A DNA stretch of 64,000 nucleotides from Ochrobactrum sp. Marseille-Q0166 (GCF_014397025.1 NZ_JACJUO010000001.1:1350501-1414500), one strand, 5' to 3'. Shown: positions 31,277-42,066, counted from the first letter of the stretch. The notes: generated from the sequence alone by a model not told the origin. Numbers and translations: made by a program.

Positions 31277-32110
31277 ATGGCACTCAAGCACTTTAATCCG
31301 ACCACGCCAGGCCAGCGTCAGCTGGTCATCGTGGACCGTTCGGAACTCTACAAGGGCAAGCCAGTCAAGTCATTGACTGAAGGTTTGTCCAAGAAGGGTG
31401 GCCGTAACAACACAGGTCGTATCACTGTTCGCTTTCAGGGCGGCGGTCACAAGCGTTCTTACCGTTTCATCGACTTCAAGCGTCGTAAGCATGATGTCGT
31501 AGCAACTGTTGAACGTCTGGAATACGATCCAAACCGCACCGCGTTTATCGCGTTGATCCGCTACGAAGACGGTGAACTGAGCTATATTCTGGCTCCACAG
31601 CGTCTGGCAGCTGGCGATAAGGTTATTGCCGGTCAGTCCGTAGACGTTAAGCCAGGCAATGCAATGCCACTTTCGTCGATGCCAGTTGGTACCATCATCC
31701 ACAATGTGGAAATGAAGCCAGGCAAGGGCGGTCAGATTGCTCGTTCAGCTGGTGCATATGCACAGCTCGTCGGTCGTGATCAGGGTATGGCTATCCTGCG
31801 TCTCAACTCTGGCGAACAGCGTCTGGTATCCGGTGCATGCTTTGCAACGGTTGGTGCAGTATCCAATCCTGAGCATAGCAACATCAATGACGGTAAGGCC
31901 GGTCGTTCGGTTTGGCGCGGTAAGCGTCCACATGTTCGCGGCGTTGCTATGAACCCAGTTGACCACCCGCATGGTGGTGGTGAAGGCCGCACTTCTGGTG
32001 GTCGTCATCCGGTTACCCCTTGGGGTAAGCCTACGAAGGGCAAAAAGACCCGTTCGAACAAGGCAACCGATAAGTTCATCATGCGTTCGCGTCATCAGCG
32101 CAAGAAGTAA
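31277..32110 (+). CDS. rplB: 50S ribosomal protein L2
   Basis: The 277-aa protein is needed for subunit joining and peptidyl transferase activity. It has the N-terminal OB fold ([27 protein letters not shown]) and the SH3-like half, with the conserved [20 protein letters not shown] segment near residues 224-243, whose histidine is essential. Typical length; spacing to rpsS is 15 bases. Confidence 0.99.
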   Translation: MALKHFNPTTPGQRQLVIVDRSELYKGKPVKSLTEGLSKKGGRNNTGRITVRFQGGGHKRSYRFIDFKRRKHDVVATVERLEYDPNRTAFIALIRYEDGELSYILAPQRLAAGDKVIAGQSVDVKPGNAMPLSSMPVGTIIHNVEMKPGKGGQIARSAGAYAQLVGRDQGMAILRLNSGEQRLVSGACFATVGAVSNPEHSNINDGKAGRSVWRGKRPHVRGVAMNPVDHPHGGGEGRTSGGRHPVTPWGKPTKGKKTRSNKATDKFIMRSRHQRKK

Positions 32111-32125
32111 GAGAGGTAGTCTGAA

Positions 32126-32404
32126 GTGGCTCGTTCAGTTTGGAAAGGTCCGTTCGTCGATGGCTATCTTCTCAAGAAAGCTGAGAAGGTACGCGAGGGC
32201 GGTCGTAATGAAGTTATCAAGATGTGGAGCCGTCGCTCCACGATCTTGCCGCAGTTCGTTGGCCTGACCTTCGGTGTTTATAACGGCAACAAGCATGTGC
32301 CGGTATCGATTTCCGAAGAAATGGTTGGACATAAGTTCGGTGAATTCGCGCCGACACGGACCTATTACGGTCACGGCGCGGACAAGAAGTCAAAGAGGAA
32401 GTAA
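32126..32404 (+). CDS. rpsS: 30S ribosomal protein S19
   Basis: The 92-aa protein binds 16S rRNA in the head together with S13. It begins (M)[17 protein letters not shown] from a GTG start at 32126, preceded by GAGAGGTAG; no ATG gives the full conserved N-terminus. The C-terminus contains [15 protein letters not shown]. rplV begins three bases after the stop. Confidence 0.98.
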   Translation: MARSVWKGPFVDGYLLKKAEKVREGGRNEVIKMWSRRSTILPQFVGLTFGVYNGNKHVPVSISEEMVGHKFGEFAPTRTYYGHGADKKSKRK

Positions 32405-32407
32405 CAG

Positions 32408-32797
32408 ATGGGCAAGGCCAAGGCTCCCCGCCAGCTTAAGGATAACGAGGCGAAAGCCGTCGCCCGTACGCTTCGCGTCAGCCCGCAGAAGCTTAATCTT
32501 GTCGCAGCACTTATTCGCGGTAAGAAAGTCAATGCGGCACTTGCTGATCTCACTTTCTCGCGCAAGCGGATCGCTGAAACAGTGAAAAAGACGCTCGAAT
32601 CGGCTATCGCCAACGCAGAGAACAATCATGATCTCGACGTTGACGCGCTGATCGTTGCTGAAGCTTATGTCGGCAAATCTATTGTCATGAAGCGTTTCCA
32701 CGTTCGTGGACGTGGTAAGGCAAGCCGCATCGAAAAGCCGTTTTCGCATCTCACCATTGTTGTCCGCGAAGTTGCGGAAAAAGGGGAGGCCGCATAA
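32408..32797 (+). CDS. rplV: 50S ribosomal protein L22
   Basis: The 129-aa protein has a globular domain and a beta-hairpin that reaches into the exit tunnel near L4. Visible features are the [21 protein letters not shown] start and the hairpin with [20 protein letters not shown]. The stop overlaps the rpsC start by one base (TAATG). Confidence 0.98.
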   Translation: MGKAKAPRQLKDNEAKAVARTLRVSPQKLNLVAALIRGKKVNAALADLTFSRKRIAETVKKTLESAIANAENNHDLDVDALIVAEAYVGKSIVMKRFHVRGRGKASRIEKPFSHLTIVVREVAEKGEAA

Positions 32798-33507
32798 TGG
32801 GCCAGAAGATTAATCCGATCGGTTTCCGTCTCGGCATTAACCGCACCTGGGATTCGCGTTGGTACGCGAATACCGGTGAATACGGCAAGCTGCTGCATGA
32901 AGATGTTAAGATCCGTGAGTATCTTAAGAGCGAACTCAAGCAGGCTGCTATTGCTAAGATCGTAATCGAGCGGCCCCACAAGAAGTGCCGCGTGACCATT
33001 CACGCTGCTCGTCCGGGCATCATCATCGGCAAGAAGGGCGCGGACATCGAAAAGCTCCGCAAGAAGCTTTCCGAAATGACGAATTCCGATACGTCGCTCA
33101 ACATTGTTGAAGTTCGTAAGCCGGAAATCGACGCTACGCTGATCGCTCAGTCGATTGCTCAGCAGCTCGAACGTCGTGTGGCATTCCGTCGCGCCATGAA
33201 GCGTTCCGTTCAGTCGGCAATGCGCCTTGGTGCAGAGGGTATCCGTATCAACTGCTCCGGTCGTTTGGGCGGCGCTGAAATCGCACGTATGGAATGGTAC
33301 CGCGAAGGCCGCGTTCCGCTTCACACGCTGCGTGCTGATATCGACTACGGTACAGCAGAAGCACAGACCGCATACGGCATCTGCGGCGTGAAGGTTTGGG
33401 TATTCAAGGGCGAGATCCTTGAGCATGACCCAATGGCTTCTGAACGTCGTGCGGTTGAGGGTGACAATCAGGGTTCCCAGCAGAACCGCCGCCGCGAAAA
33501 CGCTTAA
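32797..33507 (+). CDS. rpsC: 30S ribosomal protein S3
   Basis: The 236-aa protein forms part of the mRNA entry channel. It has the KH domain with the [19 protein letters not shown] loop (about residues 66-84) and the C-terminal domain with [30 protein letters not shown]. Length is normal. rplP begins 38 bases after the stop. Confidence 0.99.
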   Translation: MGQKINPIGFRLGINRTWDSRWYANTGEYGKLLHEDVKIREYLKSELKQAAIAKIVIERPHKKCRVTIHAARPGIIIGKKGADIEKLRKKLSEMTNSDTSLNIVEVRKPEIDATLIAQSIAQQLERRVAFRRAMKRSVQSAMRLGAEGIRINCSGRLGGAEIARMEWYREGRVPLHTLRADIDYGTAEAQTAYGICGVKVWVFKGEILEHDPMASERRAVEGDNQGSQQNRRRENA

Positions 33508-33545
33508 AAAGCGGGCCGCGGGCGAGAAAATTGGAGTAGAGAACA

Positions 33546-33959
33546 ATGATGCAGCCAAAGCGCACCAAGTTCCGTAAGCAGTTCAAGGGCCGTATTCACG
33601 GCAACTCGAAGGGCGGTACGGATCTTAATTTCGGTGCATTCGGTTTGAAGGCGGTAGAGCCTGACCGCGTCACAGCACGACAGATCGAAGCGGCTCGCCG
33701 CGCGATCACCCGTCACATGAAACGTGCGGGTCGCGTATGGATCCGGATATTCCCGGATCTGCCAGTAACATCGAAGCCTACCGAAGTCCGTATGGGTAAA
33801 GGTAAGGGTTCTGTTGACTACTGGGCAGCACGTGTTGCACCAGGTCGTATAATGTTTGAGCTTGACGGCGTACCCGAAGATGTGGCACGCGAAGCCTTAA
33901 GACTCGGCGCTGCAAAGTTGTCGGTCAAGACGCGCTTCATTCAGCGCATCGCAGAGTAA
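33546..33959 (+). CDS. rplP: 50S ribosomal protein L16
   Basis: The 137-aa protein sits near the A site and contacts tRNA. It starts [16 protein letters not shown], as remembered for Brucella; the second Met at 33549 is an alternative. The [19 protein letters not shown] loop contains the conserved arginine hydroxylated in some bacteria (near residue 81 of E. coli). rpmC follows after 10 bases. Confidence 0.98.
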   Translation: MMQPKRTKFRKQFKGRIHGNSKGGTDLNFGAFGLKAVEPDRVTARQIEAARRAITRHMKRAGRVWIRIFPDLPVTSKPTEVRMGKGKGSVDYWAARVAPGRIMFELDGVPEDVAREALRLGAAKLSVKTRFIQRIAE

Positions 33960-33969
33960 GAGGGCAGTC

Positions 33970-34170
33970 ATGAAAGCCGCAGATGTTCGGGCGAAAAGCC
34001 TCGACCAGATTAATGATGAGTTGGGTTCCCTGAAGAAAGAGCAGTTCAACCTGCGCTTTCAGAAGGCAACTGGACAGCTCGAAAAAACCGCGCGCGTGAA
34101 GCAAGTTCGTCGTGACATTGCGCGTATTAAGACCATCGCCCGCCAGAAGGCGGCCGAAAGCAAGGCATAA
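33970..34170 (+). CDS. rpmC: 50S ribosomal protein L29
   Basis: The 66-aa helical protein lies next to L23 at the tunnel exit. It has the two-helix pattern with [22 protein letters not shown] and [15 protein letters not shown]. Spacing to rpsQ is 12 bases. Confidence 0.97.
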   Translation: MKAADVRAKSLDQINDELGSLKKEQFNLRFQKATGQLEKTARVKQVRRDIARIKTIARQKAAESKA

Positions 34171-34182
34171 GGAAAAAGTATA

Positions 34183-34425
34183 ATGCCTAAACGCGTTCTG
34201 CAGGGCGTTGTCGTCAGCGACAAGAATGATAAGACTGTTGTAGTTAAGGTTGAGCGTCGCTATTCGCACCCGCTTCTCCAGAAAACTATTCGTCAGTCTA
34301 AGAAATACAAGGCGCATGACGAAAACAACCAGTTCAAGATTGGTGATCAGGTTTCTATCGAGGAATCCGCACCGATTTCGAAGGACAAACGCTGGGTCGT
34401 TCTCTCGAACGTAACAGCGGGCTAA
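34183..34425 (+). CDS. rpsQ: 30S ribosomal protein S17
   Basis: The 80-aa OB-fold protein is a primary 16S rRNA binder. It shows [21 protein letters not shown], the KYKAHDENN loop and [13 protein letters not shown]. It is the last gene of the S10 operon; the gap to rplN is 68 bases with no clear terminator. Confidence 0.98.
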   Translation: MPKRVLQGVVVSDKNDKTVVVKVERRYSHPLLQKTIRQSKKYKAHDENNQFKIGDQVSIEESAPISKDKRWVVLSNVTAG

Positions 34426-34493
34426 ATTACAAACACGCAGCTTAGGTAGGGCAGGAGCCCTTAACCAGCTGAAGGAAAAGAAGGCGGCCAGTC

Positions 34494-34862
34494 ATGATTC
34501 AGATGCAAACAAACCTCGACGTGGCGGATAACTCCGGCGCACGTCGTGTCATGTGCATCAAGGTGCTGGGCGGTTCCAAGCGGCGTTATGCTTCCGTTGG
34601 CGACATCATTGTTGTGTCGATCAAGGAAGCTATCCCGCGCGGCCGCGTCAAAAAAGGTGACGTGATGAAGGCGGTAGTCGTTCGGACTGCCAAGGATATC
34701 CGTCGCGCAGATGGCAGCGTTATTCGTTTTGATAACAACGCAGCCGTTCTCATCGATAATAAGAAAGAGCCTATCGGCACGCGTATCTTCGGACCGGTTC
34801 CACGCGAACTTCGCGCTAAGAGCCATATGAAGATCATTTCGCTGGCTCCGGAAGTTCTGTAA
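34494..34862 (+). CDS. rplN: 50S ribosomal protein L14
   Basis: The 122-aa beta-barrel protein forms inter-subunit bridge B8 and is the target of RsfS silencing. It begins [27 protein letters not shown] and contains FGPVPRELR near the C-terminus. First gene of the spc group; rplX starts 12 bases after the stop. Confidence 0.99.
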   Translation: MIQMQTNLDVADNSGARRVMCIKVLGGSKRRYASVGDIIVVSIKEAIPRGRVKKGDVMKAVVVRTAKDIRRADGSVIRFDNNAAVLIDNKKEPIGTRIFGPVPRELRAKSHMKIISLAPEVL

Positions 34863-34874
34863 GGAAGCAAGACG

Positions 34875-35180
34875 ATGCAAAAGATTCGCAAAGGCGACAG
34901 CGTTGTCGTGCTGTCCGGTAAGGACAAGGGCCGTAAGGGCGAGGTTCTTCAGGTCATGCCAACGGACGACAAAGCAGTCGTTCGTGGCATTAATGTTGTA
35001 AAGCGTCACCAGCGTCAGACACAGACACAGGAAGCCGGCATTATTTCGAAAGAAGCGCCGATCCATTTGTCGAACCTGGCCGTTGCTGATCCGAAAGACG
35101 GCAAGCCAACGCGCGTTGGTTTCCGTATTGAAGATGGCAAGAAGGTTCGCGTTGCAAAGCGTTCGGGAGCGGTGATCTGA
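34875..35180 (+). CDS. rplX: 50S ribosomal protein L24
   Basis: The 101-aa protein starts assembly of the 50S subunit. It carries the KOW motif [21 protein letters not shown] (residues 7-27, overlapping the start of the fold) and [11 protein letters not shown]. Stop and rplE start overlap by one base (TGATG). Confidence 0.98.
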   Translation: MQKIRKGDSVVVLSGKDKGRKGEVLQVMPTDDKAVVRGINVVKRHQRQTQTQEAGIISKEAPIHLSNLAVADPKDGKPTRVGFRIEDGKKVRVAKRSGAVI

Positions 35181-35737
35181 TGTCTGAAGCTAAGGCACTT
35201 CCACGCTTTAAGAAGATTTATCAGGACACGATCCGTAAAGCTCTTCTTGAAGAATTCAAATATGACAATGAGATGCAGATTCCTCGCATCACCAAAGTTG
35301 TCTTGAACATGGGTGTAGGTGAAGCAACCGGCGATTCGAAGAAGCCATCGGTTGCAGCAGCAGATCTGGCCTTGATTGCCGGTCAAAAGCCTGTCATTAC
35401 TCGCGCCCGTAATTCGATCGCAACTTTCAAGTTGCGTGAAGACATGCCAATCGGTACGAAGGTTACACTTCGTTCTGACCGCATGTACGAATTCCTTGAT
35501 CGCTTGGTCACGATTGCGCTTCCGCGCGTTCGAGATTTTCGTGGTCTGAATCCGAAGAGCTTTGACGGTCGTGGCAACTTTGCCATGGGTGTTAAGGAAC
35601 ACATCGTGTTTCCAGAAATCAACTACGATAAAGTTGATCAGATCTGGGGCATGGACATCATCGTTTGCACGACCGCTAAGACGGATGATGAAGCCCGCGC
35701 TCTTCTGCGCGCCTTCAACTTCCCATTCCGGCAGTAA
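35180..35737 (+). CDS. rplE: 50S ribosomal protein L5
   Basis: The 185-aa protein binds 5S rRNA and contacts P-site tRNA. Recognisable parts are [36 protein letters not shown] and the C-terminal [21 protein letters not shown]. Length is normal. rpsN follows after 26 bases. Confidence 0.99.
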   Translation: MSEAKALPRFKKIYQDTIRKALLEEFKYDNEMQIPRITKVVLNMGVGEATGDSKKPSVAAADLALIAGQKPVITRARNSIATFKLREDMPIGTKVTLRSDRMYEFLDRLVTIALPRVRDFRGLNPKSFDGRGNFAMGVKEHIVFPEINYDKVDQIWGMDIIVCTTAKTDDEARALLRAFNFPFRQ

Positions 35738-35763
35738 CGGCAAGCGTAGCGAGGTATAATAAT

Positions 35764-36069
35764 ATGGCCAAGACTAGCGCAGTCGAAAACAATAAGCGCC
35801 GCGAAAAGTTGGTTAAGCGTCATGCTGAAAAGCGTGCACGTCTGAAGGCGATCGTTATGGATCAGAGCCTTCCGTTGGATGAGCGTTTTCGCGCTACTAT
35901 CCAGCTCGCCGAACTGCCGCGCAATTCTGCAAAGGTCCGTATTCGCAATCGTTGCGAAGTGTCGGGTCGCCCGCGTGGTTATTACCGTAAACTGAAGATG
36001 TCGCGTATTGCGCTTCGCCAGTTGGGTTCGCTTGGACAGATTCCAGGCATAGTTAAGTCGAGCTGGTAA
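35764..36069 (+). CDS. rpsN: 30S ribosomal protein S14 (zinc-free type)
   Basis: The 101-aa length and lack of the CxxC pairs mark the C-minus form of S14, which needs no zinc. The conserved C-terminal segment [21 protein letters not shown] is present with a single cysteine. The N-terminal half is very basic. rpsH follows after 10 bases. Confidence 0.98.
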   Translation: MAKTSAVENNKRREKLVKRHAEKRARLKAIVMDQSLPLDERFRATIQLAELPRNSAKVRIRNRCEVSGRPRGYYRKLKMSRIALRQLGSLGQIPGIVKSSW

Positions 36070-36079
36070 GGAGTAGCAT

Positions 36080-36478
36080 ATGTCTGTGTCAGATCCTATC
36101 GGCGATATGCTGACCCGTATCCGTAACGCAGTTGGCCGCAAGAAGACGAAGGTTTCGACCCCGGCTTCCAAGCTGCGCGCTCGCGTTCTGGATGTTCTTC
36201 AGTCTGAAGGTTACATCCGCGGATACACGCAGAGTGAATTCGTGAACGGCAAAGCCGAGATCGAAATCGAACTGAAGTATTATGAAGGCGTTCCAGTCAT
36301 TCGTGAACTGACCCGCGTTTCGAAACCTGGCCGTCGCGTTTACGTATCGGTCAAGTCGATTCCGCAGGTTGCGAATGGCCTTGGCATCTCGATCCTGTCG
36401 ACCCCTAAGGGTGTGATGGCTGATCATGAGGCTCGTGAACAAAACGTTGGTGGTGAGCTGCTCTGCCGCATCTTCTGA
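36080..36478 (+). CDS. rpsH: 30S ribosomal protein S8
   Basis: The 132-aa protein binds helix 21 of 16S rRNA. It begins [20 protein letters not shown] and ends with the conserved [28 protein letters not shown] pattern (split here by reading). In E. coli S8 represses the spc operon by binding the rplE region. rplF begins 38 bases downstream. Confidence 0.99.
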   Translation: MSVSDPIGDMLTRIRNAVGRKKTKVSTPASKLRARVLDVLQSEGYIRGYTQSEFVNGKAEIEIELKYYEGVPVIRELTRVSKPGRRVYVSVKSIPQVANGLGISILSTPKGVMADHEAREQNVGGELLCRIF

Positions 36479-36516
36479 TGCGGCTGACAGTGAACAGATA
36501 AAAGACAGGTATAAAA

Positions 36517-37050
36517 ATGTCTCGTATCGGTAAGAAACCCGTGCCGGTCCCGGCGGGCGTGACCGCCAGCGTTGAAGGTCAGACCGTCAAGGCTAAGGGC
36601 GCGAAAGGCGAATTGTCTTTCGTTGTGCACGATGAAGTACTGGTTAAGCTCGAAGACGGCGCTGTAAGCGTTGATCCTCGTGATCAGTCTAAAGAAGCTC
36701 GCTCCAAGTGGGGCATGTCGCGTTCGATGATCGAAAACATCTTTGAAGGCGTCAATAAAGGCTTTGAAAAGAAGCTTGAGATTAGCGGCGTTGGTTACCG
36801 TGCTGCGATGCAGGGTAAGAATGTCCAGCTTTCTCTCGGCTTTTCTCACGAAGTAGTCTACGACGTACCAGCTGGCATTACGGTTGCTGTTCCTAAGCCG
36901 ACAGAAATTGTCGTATCGGGCATCAACAAGCAGCAGGTTGGTCAAGTCGCCGCTGAGATTCGTGAATATCGCGGCCCCGAGCCTTATAAGGGCAAGGGCG
37001 TTAAGTATGCTGGCGAGAAGATCGTCCGCAAAGAAGGCAAGAAGAAGTAA
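36517..37050 (+). CDS. rplF: 50S ribosomal protein L6
   Basis: The 177-aa protein has the duplicated L6 fold, starting [15 protein letters not shown], with [20 protein letters not shown] in the second repeat and [25 protein letters not shown] at the C-terminus. It lies near the sarcin-ricin loop. rplR follows after 12 bases. Confidence 0.99.
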   Translation: MSRIGKKPVPVPAGVTASVEGQTVKAKGAKGELSFVVHDEVLVKLEDGAVSVDPRDQSKEARSKWGMSRSMIENIFEGVNKGFEKKLEISGVGYRAAMQGKNVQLSLGFSHEVVYDVPAGITVAVPKPTEIVVSGINKQQVGQVAAEIREYRGPEPYKGKGVKYAGEKIVRKEGKKK

Positions 37051-37062
37051 GGGAAGCGCGTC

Positions 37063-37425
37063 ATGGCATCGCCAAAAGAAACTTTGCAGCGTCGCGCTGC
37101 TCGTGTACGCCGTCAGGTCAAGGCTGTTGCAAACGGTCGTCCACGTCTCAGCGTACACCGCTCTTCCAAGAACATCTACGTTCAGGTTATCGACGACGTT
37201 CGCGGTGTTACCATCGCAGCGGCATCGACACTGGATGGCGACCTGAAAGGCAAGCTCAAGACCGGCGCCGATTCAGCAGCAGCTGCTGCTGTTGGCAAGC
37301 TGGTAGCAGAGCGTGCGAAGAAAGCAGGCGTCAGCGAAGTAGTGTTCGACCGTGGTGCATTTATTTATCACGGCCGTGTGAAGGCTCTCGCCGAAGCTGC
37401 CCGCGAAGGCGGTCTGAGCTTCTAA
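37063..37425 (+). CDS. rplR: 50S ribosomal protein L18
   Basis: The 120-aa protein binds 5S rRNA with L5. It contains [20 protein letters not shown] and the C-terminal [26 protein letters not shown] pattern. The basic N-terminal tail is usual. rpsE starts 37 bases downstream. Confidence 0.98.
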   Translation: MASPKETLQRRAARVRRQVKAVANGRPRLSVHRSSKNIYVQVIDDVRGVTIAAASTLDGDLKGKLKTGADSAAAAAVGKLVAERAKKAGVSEVVFDRGAFIYHGRVKALAEAAREGGLSF

Positions 37426-37462
37426 TATTTTGTGCTTCCGGAAAAAAATAAAGGAATAGGAT

Positions 37463-38023
37463 ATGGCACAGAGAGAACGTAACCGCGAAGATCGCGGTCG
37501 TGAGGAGCGCGACAGCGAATTCGTTGACAAACTCGTTCACATTAATCGCGTCGCCAAGGTTGTTAAGGGTGGCCGTCGTTTTGGTTTCGCTGCGCTCGTC
37601 GTAGTTGGCGACCAGAAGGGCCGTGTTGGTTTCGGTCATGGTAAGGCACGTGAAGTGCCTGAAGCGATCCGCAAGGCTACTGAAGCTGCTAAGCGCGACA
37701 TGATTTTCGTTCCGCTTCGTTCGGGCCGTACTCTGCATCACGATGTGCAGGGCCGTCACGGCGCCGGTAAGGTCCTCCTCCGCGCTGCTCCTGCCGGTAA
37801 GGGTATTATTGCTGGTGGTCCAATGCGTGCAGTGTTCGAAACGCTTGGCGTTCAGGACGTTGTTGCTAAGTCGCTCGGCTCCTCGAACCCTTACAACATG
37901 GTTCGTGCAACCTTTGACGCTCTGAAGCATCAGATGCATCCAAAGGACATCGCTGCACAGCGCGGTATCAAGTACTCGACCCTTCAGGCTCGCCGCCATG
38001 ATGTGGTCGGTTCGGAAGAATAG
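37463..38023 (+). CDS. rpsE: 30S ribosomal protein S5
   Basis: The 186-aa protein works in decoding accuracy and mRNA unwinding. It has the S5 double-stranded RNA-binding fold ([22 protein letters not shown]) and the C-terminal half with [25 protein letters not shown]. An acidic/basic tail of about 18 residues precedes the fold. A hairpin follows directly, before rpmD. Confidence 0.99.
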   Translation: MAQRERNREDRGREERDSEFVDKLVHINRVAKVVKGGRRFGFAALVVVGDQKGRVGFGHGKAREVPEAIRKATEAAKRDMIFVPLRSGRTLHHDVQGRHGAGKVLLRAAPAGKGIIAGGPMRAVFETLGVQDVVAKSLGSSNPYNMVRATFDALKHQMHPKDIAAQRGIKYSTLQARRHDVVGSEE

Positions 38024-38040
38024 CCGATAGTTTGTGCCAG

Positions 38041-38061
38041 TCCGGTGCGTGAAGCACCGGA
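38041..38061 (+). promoter_or_regulatory. Hairpin between rpsE and rpmD
   Basis: A perfect 8-bp stem TCCGGTGC/GCACCGGA with a GTGAA loop lies 17 bases after the rpsE stop. No T-run follows. It is one of several hairpins at internal junctions of the r-protein block. Confidence 0.5.
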
Positions 38062-38087
38062 TACGCCATAGACAAGGGATTTGAGTG

Positions 38088-38285
38088 ATGGCTGAGAAGA
38101 AGGGTAAGACGGTTACGGTCGAACAGATCGGAAGCCCTATCCGTCGTCCAGCCGAACAGCGTGCAACGCTGATCGGACTCGGACTTAATAAAATGCACCG
38201 CCGCCGCACACTGGAGGACACTCCTTCGGTTCGTGGCATGATCGCCAAGGTTCAGCATCTCGTCCGCGTTGTGGACGAGGCTTGA
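38088..38285 (+). CDS. rpmD: 50S ribosomal protein L30
   Basis: The 65-aa protein matches L30: [30 protein letters not shown] start (split motif), then [22 protein letters not shown] at 38088 follows AAGGGA; a GTG immediately before it is in frame but less likely. It lies between rpsE and rplO as in most bacteria, with rplO starting 19 bases after the stop. Confidence 0.97.
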   Translation: MAEKKGKTVTVEQIGSPIRRPAEQRATLIGLGLNKMHRRRTLEDTPSVRGMIAKVQHLVRVVDEA

Positions 38286-38304
38286 TAACGCAGGGGATAG
38301 AGAC

Positions 38305-38775
38305 ATGAAACTCAACGATCTGCGTGATAAGCCAGGTTCAGTAAAGGCGCGCAAGCGCGTCGGCCGTGGTATCGGCTCCGGCACCGGCAAGACCGCTGGC
38401 CGCGGCGTCAAGGGACAGAAGTCCCGTTCTGGCGTTGCGATCAATGGCTTCGAAGGCGGTCAGATGCCAATCTACCGTCGTTTGCCAAAGCGCGGCTTCA
38501 CCAACATCTTCGCGAAGAGCTTCAACGTCGTGTCGCTCGGCCGCGTTCAGGCTGCGATTGACGCAGGTAAGCTGGATGCAAACGCTGTTGTGAACCTTGA
38601 TTCGCTTAAGGCCGCTGGCGTGATTCGCCGCGCTCTTGACGGTGTTCGCGTTCTTGCTGACGGTGAATTGACTGCTAAGGTCGCTTTCGACGTCGCCGGT
38701 GCTTCCAAGGCTGCGATCGAAAAGATCGAAAAGGCTGGTGGTAGCGTAAAGCTTCCAGAAGTTGCAGCTGAATAA
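38305..38775 (+). CDS. rplO: 50S ribosomal protein L15
   Basis: The 156-aa protein has the glycine/arginine-rich extended N-terminus ([21 protein letters not shown], residues 17-37) and globular C-terminal half. The start [12 protein letters not shown] at 38305 follows GGGGATAGAG; the in-frame ATG at 38269 lies inside rpmD and was rejected. A GC-rich hairpin follows before secY. Confidence 0.98.
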   Translation: MKLNDLRDKPGSVKARKRVGRGIGSGTGKTAGRGVKGQKSRSGVAINGFEGGQMPIYRRLPKRGFTNIFAKSFNVVSLGRVQAAIDAGKLDANAVVNLDSLKAAGVIRRALDGVRVLADGELTAKVAFDVAGASKAAIEKIEKAGGSVKLPEVAAE

Positions 38776-38794
38776 AGCAACTACATAAAAATAA

Positions 38795-38820
38795 AAGCGG
38801 CGGCCTTGGTGCCGCCGCTT
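38795..38820 (+). promoter_or_regulatory. GC-rich hairpin between rplO and secY
   Basis: AAGCGGCGGC pairs with GCCGCCGCTT around a six-base loop. Only TT follows, then GCAC, so termination should be partial at most. It may reduce secY expression relative to the r-proteins or protect the upstream mRNA end. Confidence 0.55.
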
Positions 38821-38934
38821 GCACATTTATGCCAATGCGCATATCTGGGTAAGGTCTTTTGTCCTAAGCGTTCGCGTTTGTTAATGCGTGCCGTTGGGGG
38901 TGGGGGACCGGAGACTTTTCACCGGAGAAATTTT

Positions 38935-40275
38935 ATGGCATCGGCTGCTGAACAGCTAGTTTCCAATCTTAATTTTTCGGCTTTCTCGAAAGCTGAAGAA
39001 CTCAAGAAGCGCATTTGGTTTACACTAGGCGCTCTGCTTGTGTACCGTTTTGGTACCTATATCCCGCTACCCGGCATCAATCCTGATGCGCTTGCGCAGG
39101 CTTTCCAGCAGCATAGCCAGGGTGTGCTTGGACTCTTCAATATGTTTGCCGGTGGCGCTGTTGGTCGTATGGCCATTTTTGCGCTTGGCATCATGCCTTA
39201 TATTTCCGCTTCCATTATCGTGCAGTTGATGACGTCGGTCGTTCCGACGCTTGAAGCGCTGAAGAAGGAAGGCGAATCTGGTCGAAAGATCATCAACCAG
39301 TACACGCGTTATGGTACGGTGCTTCTGGCGATCGTTCAGGCCTATGCAATTTCTGTAGGTTTGCAGGCAGGTAACGGTATTGTTACGAATCCTGGCCCGA
39401 TGTTCCTCGTTTCGTCAGTCATCACGCTTGTTGGCGGTACGATGTTCCTGATGTGGCTGGGTGAACAGATTACGGCTCGCGGTATCGGTAATGGTATCTC
39501 GCTTATCATCTTTGCAGGTATTGTTGCTAACCTTCCGCATGCTATTTCCGGCACCCTTGAACTCGGACGCACGGGCGCTCTTTCCACCGGTCTGATCCTC
39601 GGTGTTATCATTCTGGCAGTGGCGCTGATAGCGATTATCGTTTTCGTCGAGCGGGCACAGCGTCGTCTTCTGATCCAGTATCCGAAGCGTCAGGTTGGCA
39701 ACCGGATGTTCCAGGGCGATACTTCGCACCTGCCGCTGAAGCTCAATACCGCTGGTGTTATTCCGCCCATCTTCGCGTCTTCACTTCTGCTTTTGCCTGC
39801 AACTGTTGCTGGCTTTGCCAATACGGCTGATATGCCAGCATGGGGTACCACTATTCTCAATGCGCTCGGTCATGGACAGCCACTTTACATGCTCTTCTAT
39901 GCTGCGCTTATGGCATTCTTCTGCTTCTTCTATACCGCAATTGTGTTCAATCCCAAGGACACTGCAGATCAGCTGAAGAAGCACTCCGGCTTTATTCCGG
40001 GCATTCGTCCTGGTGAGCGCACAGCCGAGTACATAGACTATGTGTTAACCCGTATCACGGTTGTCGGCGCTATCTATATCGTGCTTGTTTGTCTCCTGCC
40101 GGAATTCCTGATTTCCGCGACCGGTGTGCCGTTCTATCTTGGTGGGACTTCGCTATTGATCGTGGTCAGCGTTACGCTTGATACGGTTGCGCAAATTCAG
40201 GGACATCTTGTCGCTCATCAATATGAAGGGCTGATCAAGAAATCCAAACTCAGAGGTGGGAAACGTAGTAAATGA
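38935..40275 (+). CDS. secY: Preprotein translocase subunit SecY
   Basis: The 446-aa inner-membrane channel protein has ten expected membrane segments, starting with the [20 protein letters not shown] segment and including the cytosolic loop with [20 protein letters not shown] and [19 protein letters not shown]. It works with SecE (11.8 kb). The start at 38935 (MASAAEQLV) has GGAGAA six bases upstream; the in-frame ATG at 38806 lies in the upstream hairpin region. Its stop overlaps the adk start by four bases. Confidence 0.98.
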   Translation: MASAAEQLVSNLNFSAFSKAEELKKRIWFTLGALLVYRFGTYIPLPGINPDALAQAFQQHSQGVLGLFNMFAGGAVGRMAIFALGIMPYISASIIVQLMTSVVPTLEALKKEGESGRKIINQYTRYGTVLLAIVQAYAISVGLQAGNGIVTNPGPMFLVSSVITLVGGTMFLMWLGEQITARGIGNGISLIIFAGIVANLPHAISGTLELGRTGALSTGLILGVIILAVALIAIIVFVERAQRRLLIQYPKRQVGNRMFQGDTSHLPLKLNTAGVIPPIFASSLLLLPATVAGFANTADMPAWGTTILNALGHGQPLYMLFYAALMAFFCFFYTAIVFNPKDTADQLKKHSGFIPGIRPGERTAEYIDYVLTRITVVGAIYIVLVCLLPEFLISATGVPFYLGGTSLLIVVSVTLDTVAQIQGHLVAHQYEGLIKKSKLRGGKRSK

Positions 40276-40856
40276 GACTGATACTTCTTGGGCCGCCCGG
40301 AGCAGGTAAGGGGACGCAGGCTGGACTTCTTACCAAGAAGCATGGAATACCTCAGCTTTCGACTGGCGATATGTTACGTGCCGCTGTCGCTCAGCAGAGT
40401 GAAATCGGGAAACGTGCCAAGGCCGTCATGGATGCCGGCCAGCTCGTTTCTGATGAAATCGTAAACCAGATCGTTTCGGAGCGTATTGATGCTCCCGATT
40501 GCGCAAGCGGTTTCATTCTGGACGGTTACCCGCGTACAGTGCCTCAGGCTCAAGCTCTCGGCGAAATGCTGGTTGGCAAGGGTCTCAAGCTTGATGCGGT
40601 CATCGAACTCAAGGTCGATGAGAATGCATTGGTCAAGCGGATGGAAAGCCGTGTGGCCGAAACGCTTGCCAAAGGTGGTCAGGTTCGTTCCGATGACAAC
40701 CCGGAAGCATTTCGTAAACGTCTCGTTGAATATCGTGAGAAGACTTCGCCTCTTTCGACTTATTATGCCGGAACTGGTGAACTTCGTGTGATCAATGGTA
40801 TGGCTCCAGTCGAAGAAGTTACTGCAGAAATCGAGAGGATTCTCGTTCCTGCATGA
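40272..40856 (+). CDS. adk: Adenylate kinase
   Basis: The 194-aa enzyme converts AMP and ATP to two ADP. It shows the P-loop [11 protein letters not shown] (residues 7-17), [11 protein letters not shown], and [13 protein letters not shown]. The LID is the short form: the region around [23 protein letters not shown] has no four-Cys zinc site. The start overlaps the end of secY (ATGA), a common arrangement. A hairpin with possible alternative pairing follows. Confidence 0.98.
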   Translation: MRLILLGPPGAGKGTQAGLLTKKHGIPQLSTGDMLRAAVAQQSEIGKRAKAVMDAGQLVSDEIVNQIVSERIDAPDCASGFILDGYPRTVPQAQALGEMLVGKGLKLDAVIELKVDENALVKRMESRVAETLAKGGQVRSDDNPEAFRKRLVEYREKTSPLSTYYAGTGELRVINGMAPVEEVTAEIERILVPA

Positions 40857-41156
40857 GTGAGTTCGTTAAGGCTCATTTGAATAAATAGGAATTACGGACA
40901 GAAGGGCATTTCATGTTTTTCTGTCCGTTTATCACTTCTGAAAGTTGTTTTTGGTGGCTGTGAGGTCTCTTTGGGGACTTTACGGACAGTTAAGAGTTGA
41001 CTTTTTCGGACGATTCCGTCAAAGACTGCGCCACTTCAATTGGTTTTGAATGGTCGGTTCTGGCGGAAATAGTAAAAGGCCGGTACCGGTCAAACATTGC
41101 TGTCTGGTTGATCGCATCTGCCAGATGGATTTTTATGTAACTCAAGGAGAACAGAC
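40857..41156 (+). promoter_or_regulatory. adk-rpsM leader with terminator and repeated arm
   Basis: The 300-nt gap has a terminator-like hairpin, ACGGACAGAA (40894-40903) pairing with TTCTGTCCGT (40919-40928) and followed by TTTAT. The octamer ACGGACAG occurs again at 40982-40989 and could pair with the same right arm, giving two mutually exclusive structures. The rpsM Shine-Dalgarno AAGGAG is at about 41144. No rpmJ or infA gene lies here, unlike in many bacteria. Confidence 0.5.
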
Positions 41157-41525
41157 GTGGCACGTATCGCTGGCGTCAACATCCCGACGAACAAGCGCGT
41201 TATCATTGCGCTTCAGTACATTCACGGGATTGGACCAAAATTTGCTCGTCAGATCGTAACGAAAGTCGGTATTTCCGACGATCGTCGCGTGAACCAGCTT
41301 TCGGATGCTGAAGTACTTCAGATCCGTGAAGCAATCGATGCTGATTACCGCGTAGAAGGTGATCTTCGTCGTGAAGTTTCCATGAACATCAAGCGTCTGA
41401 TGGATCTGGGCTGCTATCGCGGTCTTCGTCATCGTCGTTCGCTGCCTGTTCGCGGTCAGCGCACGCATACCAATGCACGCACCCGTAAGGGTCCTGCAAA
41501 GGCTATCGCAGGTAAGAAGAAGTAA
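41157..41525 (+). CDS. rpsM: 30S ribosomal protein S13
   Basis: The 122-aa protein bridges the subunits and contacts P-site tRNA. It starts at GTG (41157) giving (M)[14 protein letters not shown], with AAGGAG upstream. The C-terminal [24 protein letters not shown] pattern (read in two parts) is conserved. First gene of the alpha group. Confidence 0.99.
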   Translation: MARIAGVNIPTNKRVIIALQYIHGIGPKFARQIVTKVGISDDRRVNQLSDAEVLQIREAIDADYRVEGDLRREVSMNIKRLMDLGCYRGLRHRRSLPVRGQRTHTNARTRKGPAKAIAGKKK

Positions 41526-41529
41526 TTTT

Positions 41530-41552
41530 CGGCAGAACCATTCGTTCTGCCG
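41530..41552 (+). promoter_or_regulatory. Hairpin between rpsM and rpsK
   Basis: A perfect 9-bp stem CGGCAGAAC/GTTCTGCCG with a CATTC loop begins five bases after the rpsM stop, followed by a second small palindrome CCCGATAATCGGG near 41559-41571. No T-run follows. Confidence 0.5.
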
Positions 41553-41656
41553 GGCTTGCCCGATAATCGGGTGGGTTCGGTGCTGGTCCTTATCAAAGGG
41601 CCGGTGGAGCCGCTGGAACTACGGCGGTGTCGAGATCGAGTTTTGAGAGGACTATC

Positions 41657-42046
41657 ATGGCTAAGGAAGCCCAGCGTATTCGCCGTCGCGAGCGCAAAAA
41701 CATCTCGTCGGGCGTTGCCCACGTAAATTCGACGTTCAACAACACCATGATCACCATTACGGATGCACAGGGCAATGCGATTGCTTGGTCGTCTGCGGGT
41801 GCTCAGGGTTTCAAGGGTTCACGTAAGTCGACCCCGTTTGCCGCACAGATCGCTGCTGAAGATTGCGCCAAGAAGGCTCAGGAACATGGCATGCGCTCCC
41901 TCGAAGTCGAGGTTTGCGGACCGGGTTCTGGCCGTGAATCTGCGCTACGCGCCCTTCAGGCTGCTGGCTTTGTGATCACGTCGATCCGCGATGTTACGCC
42001 GATCCCGCACAACGGTTGCCGTCCACGCAAGAAGCGCCGGGTCTAA
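41657..42046 (+). CDS. rpsK: 30S ribosomal protein S11
   Basis: The 129-aa protein lies on the platform near the anti-Shine-Dalgarno site. It shows [22 protein letters not shown] and the C-terminal [17 protein letters not shown]. The start at 41657 ([12 protein letters not shown]) is preferred to an in-frame ATG 30 bases upstream. rpsD is not present before rpoA, as usual in alphaproteobacteria. Confidence 0.99.
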   Translation: MAKEAQRIRRRERKNISSGVAHVNSTFNNTMITITDAQGNAIAWSSAGAQGFKGSRKSTPFAAQIAAEDCAKKAQEHGMRSLEVEVCGPGSGRESALRALQAAGFVITSIRDVTPIPHNGCRPRKKRRV

Positions 42047-42066
42047 TTTCTTTTATACGCTGCATG

